Origin: GCA-2689995 sp964529325 | GTDB taxonomy: Bacteria > Fidelibacterota > Marinisomatia > SCGC-AAA003-L08 > GCA-2689995 | Length of the DNA stretch: 57,611 nucleotides | NCBI GenBank assembly: GCA_964529325.1 | Contig: CAZGWH010000007.1 | Span: 1 to 57,611, forward strand | Reading direction: 5' to 3' | Notes under the pieces: generated by a model | Told to the model about the DNA's origin: nothing | The model's database searches: none | What the model saw: only the letters and a program-made list of their open reading frames with translations | In this document: in pieces, positions 54,737 through 57,611 of the stretch | How positions within the stretch are numbered: position 1 is the stretch's first letter | How the letters are laid out: each line of letters starts with the position of its first letter | Made by a program: the position numbers and the translations under genes

Positions 54737-56112
54737 GCTAAAATTCCTCCTTTTAGGTTTTTTACATTTTTAAAATTATTATCTAATAAAACTTTGCATA
54801 TTTTTGCTGACCTTCCGCCAGATTTACATTGTACGATTATTTCATTATTTGGGTTTAGTTCTTGAATTCGATTTTCAACTTCTCTCATTGGGATATGAAT
54901 GGTTCCATTAATTTTTGCAATATTGAGTTCGAAAGGTTCCCTCACATCAAGGACAAATGGGTTTTTATTTTCATCAAATAAGTATTTTAACTCTGCTACA
55001 GTAATTTCACCAAATTCATCATTTTTTTCTTCTTGATTGGGAATGCCACAAAATTGTTGGTAATCAATTAATTCTGTCACCGATGGATGGTCTCCACATA
55101 CAACACAGTCTGGATTTTTTTTAATTTTCAATTCATCAAATTCCATTTCAAGTGCATCAAATAAAAGAAATCTATTTTTCATCGGTGTACCAATTTTAAG
55201 AATTAATTTAATTGCTTCATTTGCTTGTAAACAGCCAATAATTCCTGGTAATACCCCAATCACTCCACCCTCGGCACAAGAAGGAACTAGCCCAGGTGGA
55301 GGAGGGGAAGGGTATAGACAACGATAACATGGTCCATCTTCAAAATTAAATACAGAAACTTGTCCATCAAATCGATAAATACTACCATAAACATTTGGTT
55401 TTCCTGTCATCACACATGCATCATTTACAAGGTATCGTGTAGGAAAATTATCAGTTCCGTCTAAAACAAGGTCATAATCTTTGATTATATCAATCGCATT
55501 TTGTGAATTTAATGGTTCATTGTGCAGGATAAAGTTAATATTAGGATTTAAATTTGATAATCGTTCTTTTGCACTTCCTACTTTTGTTTTTCCAACTTGG
55601 TCAACTCCAAATAAAATTTGTCTTTGTAAATTAGATTCATCAACGGTATCAAAATCAACTAATCCTATTATGCCAACTCCAGCAGCCGTTAAATAGAGAG
55701 AAACGGGGGAACCCAGCCCTCCAGTTCCAACAATTAATACTTTAGCTGACTTTAATTTTTTCTGACCTTCTATACCAACTTCTGGTAATGTAATATGTCT
55801 ACTATACCTAGCTAATTCATTTGGAGATAATTCTCCTGAACCCCCTGCAATTGAAGGAATAATTCGAATATCTGAATTTTTTGAAATTGATGCATTTAGC
55901 CCACCATTATGACGGGTATCTTCATTATTTACAAAGATATTGACAAAATTTCTTAATTCACCATTTTCATTGAGTAAATGATTTTTAATTTCAGGGTGTT
56001 GTGTAAATAATTCATCTAAAACTTCTCTTATATTAACTCCATTTACTTCGATTATCGCATTACCATTTGTAAATCTTCGAAGTGGTGAAGGAATTCTTAA
56101 TTGACTTGCCAT
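54697..56112 (-). CDS. CysO-MoeZ fusion: sulfur carrier, E1-like adenylyltransferase and rhodanese
   Basis: Three-domain protein of 471 residues. Residues 1-91 resemble mycobacterial CysO: FVNIFVNNEDTRHNGGL and the end IPSIAGG (Gly90-Gly91), here followed directly by SGELSPNELARYSRH. Residues about 100-345 are a MoeB/ThiF-type E1 with ATP loop GTGGLGSP (129-136) and zinc Cys C262, C265, C336 and C339. Residues about 365-471 are a rhodanese domain with Cys429 in QCKSGGRS. In mycobacteria, MoeZ adenylates and thiocarboxylates the separate CysO. Here carrier and enzyme are one chain, so Gly91 is not a free C-terminus unless a protease cuts. A JAMM peptidase gene lies immediately upstream. GGAGAAA precedes the ATG. 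Confidence 0.92.
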   Translation of the reverse strand: MASQLRIPSPLRRFTNGNAIIEVNGVNIREVLDELFTQHPEIKNHLLNENGELRNFVNIFVNNEDTRHNGGLNASISKNSDIRIIPSIAGGSGELSPNELARYSRHITLPEVGIEGQKKLKSAKVLIVGTGGLGSPVSLYLTAAGVGIIGLVDFDTVDESNLQRQILFGVDQVGKTKVGSAKERLSNLNPNINFILHNEPLNSQNAIDIIKDYDLVLDGTDNFPTRYLVNDACVMTGKPNVYGSIYRFDGQVSVFNFEDGPCYRCLYPSPPPPGLVPSCAEGGVIGVLPGIIGCLQANEAIKLILKIGTPMKNRFLLFDALEMEFDELKIKKNPDCVVCGDHPSVTELIDYQQFCGIPNQEEKNDEFGEITVAELKYLFDENKNPFVLDVREPFELNIAKINGTIHIPMREVENRIQELNPNNEIIVQCKSGGRSAKICKVLLDNNFKNVKNLKGGILAWSSEIDPSIPTY

Positions 56113-56550
56113 TTAATGTTTCTCCATAATTGTTATTTTTTCTTCTAAAAACTTTGTTCGATCCATATTTAATTGCCAAGATTTATAACTCACTGCTTTA
56201 CCTGTATGAACTGCGATAATAATATAGCTAAATCCTGGCCATGCATGTTCTCTATCAAATTCAGATGGTTGGTCAGGGTGGTCAGGGTGAGAATGAACAA
56301 TGCTAATCACTGAAAGTCCTAATTTATCTGCCTTATCTTCAGCATTTTGATAGGCCATAGGATCAATTAAAAATCGTCGTTCTTTATTTTCTGATTTTGT
56401 ATTGGAAGCAGGTAAATATTCAATTGCCTTACTTTTTCCATTAGGTAAAAAGTCACCAATAATAAATCCACAACATTCATGTGGAAAATCAGCTTCACCA
56501 TGTGATTTAAATTCATTTATAATTTTATGTGTTAGAATAATTTCATTCAT
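56113..56550 (-). CDS. mec: JAMM/M67 metallopeptidase (Mec-like)
   Basis: Zinc peptidase of 145 residues with a complete JAMM site: Glu25 (HECCGFIIGD), then His86-x-His88-x7-Ser96-xx-Asp99. In Mycobacterium tuberculosis, Mec releases cysteine from the CysO-Cys adduct. Between a cysM-like gene (2 bases upstream) and the CysO-fusion gene (directly downstream), that role fits here. It may also cut the fused carrier after Gly-Gly; this is inference. Confidence 0.92.
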   Translation of the reverse strand: MNEIILTHKIINEFKSHGEADFPHECCGFIIGDFLPNGKSKAIEYLPASNTKSENKERRFLIDPMAYQNAEDKADKLGLSVISIVHSHPDHPDQPSEFDREHAWPGFSYIIIAVHTGKAVSYKSWQLNMDRTKFLEEKITIMEKH

Positions 56551-56551
56551 T

Positions 56552-57439
56552 TTATGACCATAATCCTGAGCTAAAATATCGTTCTCCTAAATCATTAAAT
56601 AGTGTTACAATATTCCCTGATGTAATATTATTAGTTAATTTTTCTACAGCAGATAAATAAGCACCTGATGATTGCCCAACAAAATATCCTTTTTTTGCAA
56701 TATCATTTGACCAATGTTTTGCATCGTCTGCAGTAACTTTAATCCATTCATCCACAACAGAATTATCGAATATTTTTGGTATTATATCTTCCGGTGATCC
56801 TAAAGGTTTTAACCCTTCAATACCTGGCCAAATTTCAGGTCTTACTCCAATAATTGTAATATGTGGAAACTTTTCTTTAAGTTTTCGCCCAATTCCAGTA
56901 ATTGAACCACCAGTTCCTACTCCTCCGACAAAATAATCTACCGATCCATCTATTTGTTGAATAATTTCTTCAGCAGTACCATGATAATGAGAAAGCCAAT
57001 TATTATCGTTTGCATATTGATCACATAAAAAATATTGATTAGGCATTCGGTCAACTAATTGATGAACATGTCTGAGTGCTTCATCATATCCTTCAATTGC
57101 ATCTGTTTCGATAATTTTTGTACCATGCGACAACATTCGATCTTTACGCTCTCGGCTTGCATTACCAGGAATAACTATTTGAACATTATATCCAAGCGCA
57201 TTTCCAATCATTGAATATGCAATTCCAGCATTACCGCTACTTGAATCAATTATAATTTTATCATTAGTTAAATCACCATTTTTAATTGCCTCTGTTAACA
57301 TTCGTTTTACAGGCCTATCTTTTAATGACCCACCAGGATTTCGCCATTCTGCTTTAGCAAAAACGCTAATATTTTTTTTATTAAATATATCTTCTAGATG
57401 TAATAGAGGAGTATTTCCGATTAATTCTAATAATTTCAT
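56552..57439 (-). CDS. cysM: Cysteine synthase, CysM-like
   Basis: PLP-dependent cysteine synthase family enzyme of 295 residues. PLP Lys40 lies in NPGGSLKDRP, the substrate loop in DSSSGNAGIAY and the phosphate loop in GGVGTGGSITGIG. The order of blocks follows mycobacterial CysM, which uses O-phosphoserine and the CysO thiocarboxylate, more than CysK. The Arg that selects O-phosphoserine cannot be assigned with certainty. First structural gene of the operon, 20 bases downstream of the T tract of an attenuator-like terminator. Confidence 0.9.
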   Translation of the reverse strand: MKLLELIGNTPLLHLEDIFNKKNISVFAKAEWRNPGGSLKDRPVKRMLTEAIKNGDLTNDKIIIDSSSGNAGIAYSMIGNALGYNVQIVIPGNASRERKDRMLSHGTKIIETDAIEGYDEALRHVHQLVDRMPNQYFLCDQYANDNNWLSHYHGTAEEIIQQIDGSVDYFVGGVGTGGSITGIGRKLKEKFPHITIIGVRPEIWPGIEGLKPLGSPEDIIPKIFDNSVVDEWIKVTADDAKHWSNDIAKKGYFVGQSSGAYLSAVEKLTNNITSGNIVTLFNDLGERYFSSGLWS

Positions 57440-57458
57440 TTAATTCATTTTTCTATAT

Positions 57459-57497
57459 AAAAAAAAACCCCTTCATCAATATTGATAAAGGGGTTTT
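57459..57497 (-). terminator. Terminator of the cysM leader (attenuator)
   Basis: On the minus strand the arms 57497-57481 and 57480-57464 pair completely: AAAACCCCTT, one U-G wobble, then an A/T-rich tip. A run of T follows to 57459. On the plus strand the wobble would be a C-A mismatch, so the structure is optimised for the minus strand. It stands between a Cys-rich leader ORF and cysM, not after a full gene. Confidence 0.85.
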
Positions 57498-57543
57498 CGC
57501 TAAATTTTTTATGTAAAACTATGCTCGCGAAGGATTCCCCTTT
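57487..57543 (-). promoter_or_regulatory. Predicted antiterminator overlapping the leader ORF
   Basis: The leader segment AAAGGGG (57543-57537) is complementary to CCCCTTT (57493-57487), the 5' arm of the terminator. TTCGC (57531-57527) also pairs with GCGAA (57500-57496). Together these 12 pairs, split by a small internal loop, compete with the terminator. The first segment begins five bases after the last Cys codon, so a ribosome stalled early in the Cys run would leave it free. Energies were not computed. Confidence 0.65.
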
Positions 57544-57599
57544 GGAGTGCAACAACAACAGCAAGTATTGTTTATCTGTTTTACATTCATTTTCATCAT
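57519..57599 (-). CDS. Poly-cysteine leader peptide of the cysM operon
   Basis: Predicted 26-residue leader ORF starting at tandem ATG codons, with five consecutive Cys codons (TGC TGT TGT TGT TGC, 57563-57549), then TPKGNPSRA and a TAG stop. It lies directly upstream of an intrinsic terminator and of the cysteine operon. The position matches leader peptides such as those of trp and his operons, in which scarce charged tRNA stalls the ribosome. The ribosome site and promoter would be at or beyond the window edge, only 12 bases upstream. Peptide length and composition argue against a structural protein. Confidence 0.7.
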   Translation of the reverse strand: MMKMNVKQINNTCCCCCTPKGNPSRA

Positions 57600-57611
57600 A
57601 GGTAAAGCTAT

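Noticed and set aside
57459..57497. Reading the hairpin as the terminator of an ordinary gene lying to the right
   Set aside because: The sequence directly upstream is a complete short ORF with five Cys codons and a segment able to pair with the hairpin arm, which fits an attenuator better. The window edge prevents full exclusion.
1..57611. CRISPR arrays, insertion sequences or rRNA genes
   Set aside because: No regularly spaced repeats, transposase-like ORFs or rRNA-like sequence were seen on either strand.

Overview
The window is strongly A+T-rich bacterial DNA. Several secreted proteins end in a Por/type IX-style C-terminal sorting domain (YPNPFNP...GIYF...QKMxLxK), often with lamin-tail or dockerin modules, and there is a TonB receptor with a carboxypeptidase-like plug extension. 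This style, with linked polysulfide reductase and cytochrome oxidase operons, fits an uncultured marine Marinimicrobia (SAR406)-type genome. That assignment is inference; no rRNA or marker tree was possible. Two runs of 100 N are scaffold joins, each flanked by an exact 55-bp repeat, so the interruptions they cause in two genes are probably artefacts.

Layout. 1-3.4 kb: surface lipoproteins (MORN-like, pentaheme cytochrome c, beta-propeller). 3.4-9.7 kb (minus): CotH kinase, VTC polyphosphate polymerase, DUF4956, DUF2490 and lamin-tail genes. 9.9-11.3 kb: methyltransferase and hemolysin III. 11.4-18.3 kb (minus): nitrogen assimilation (porin, amt, P-II, gltB). 18.5-29.8 kb: SDRs, TonB receptor, AlkA-like glycosylase, a fumarylacetoacetase pair, secreted and membrane proteins, tRNA 2-selenouridine synthase. 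29.8-30.5 kb: a noncoding stretch with a CAU tRNA. 30.5-35.7 kb (plus): anmK, phosphohexomutase, polyprenyl synthase, sugar-phosphate isomerase and bifunctional nuclease. 35.7-41.7 kb (minus): the classical rpmF-plsX-fabHDG-acpP-fabF-rnc cluster.

41.8-48.6 kb (minus) is a sulfur-respiration operon: psrABC-like molybdoenzyme, two YeeE/YedE half-transporters, a Cys-less rhodanese, YgbA and a DUF302-like protein. Divergent from it are a DUF309 gene, an Rrf2 Fe-S regulator and an aa3-type cytochrome oxidase operon (coxB, coxA, two subunits III, subunit IV and a small CPYC protein). CoxA has Phe where the K-channel lysine is expected. The arrangement suggests a redox or NO switch between sulfur compound and oxygen respiration.

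The most notable system is at 54.2-57.6 kb (minus): a cysteine biosynthesis operon of the mycobacterial CysM/Mec/CysO type. The CysO carrier is fused in front of a MoeZ-like E1-rhodanese enzyme. Upstream of cysM is a 26-codon leader ORF with five consecutive Cys codons, then an intrinsic terminator whose 5' arm can alternatively pair with the leader. This is the architecture of classical ribosome-mediated transcription attenuation responding to cysteine.
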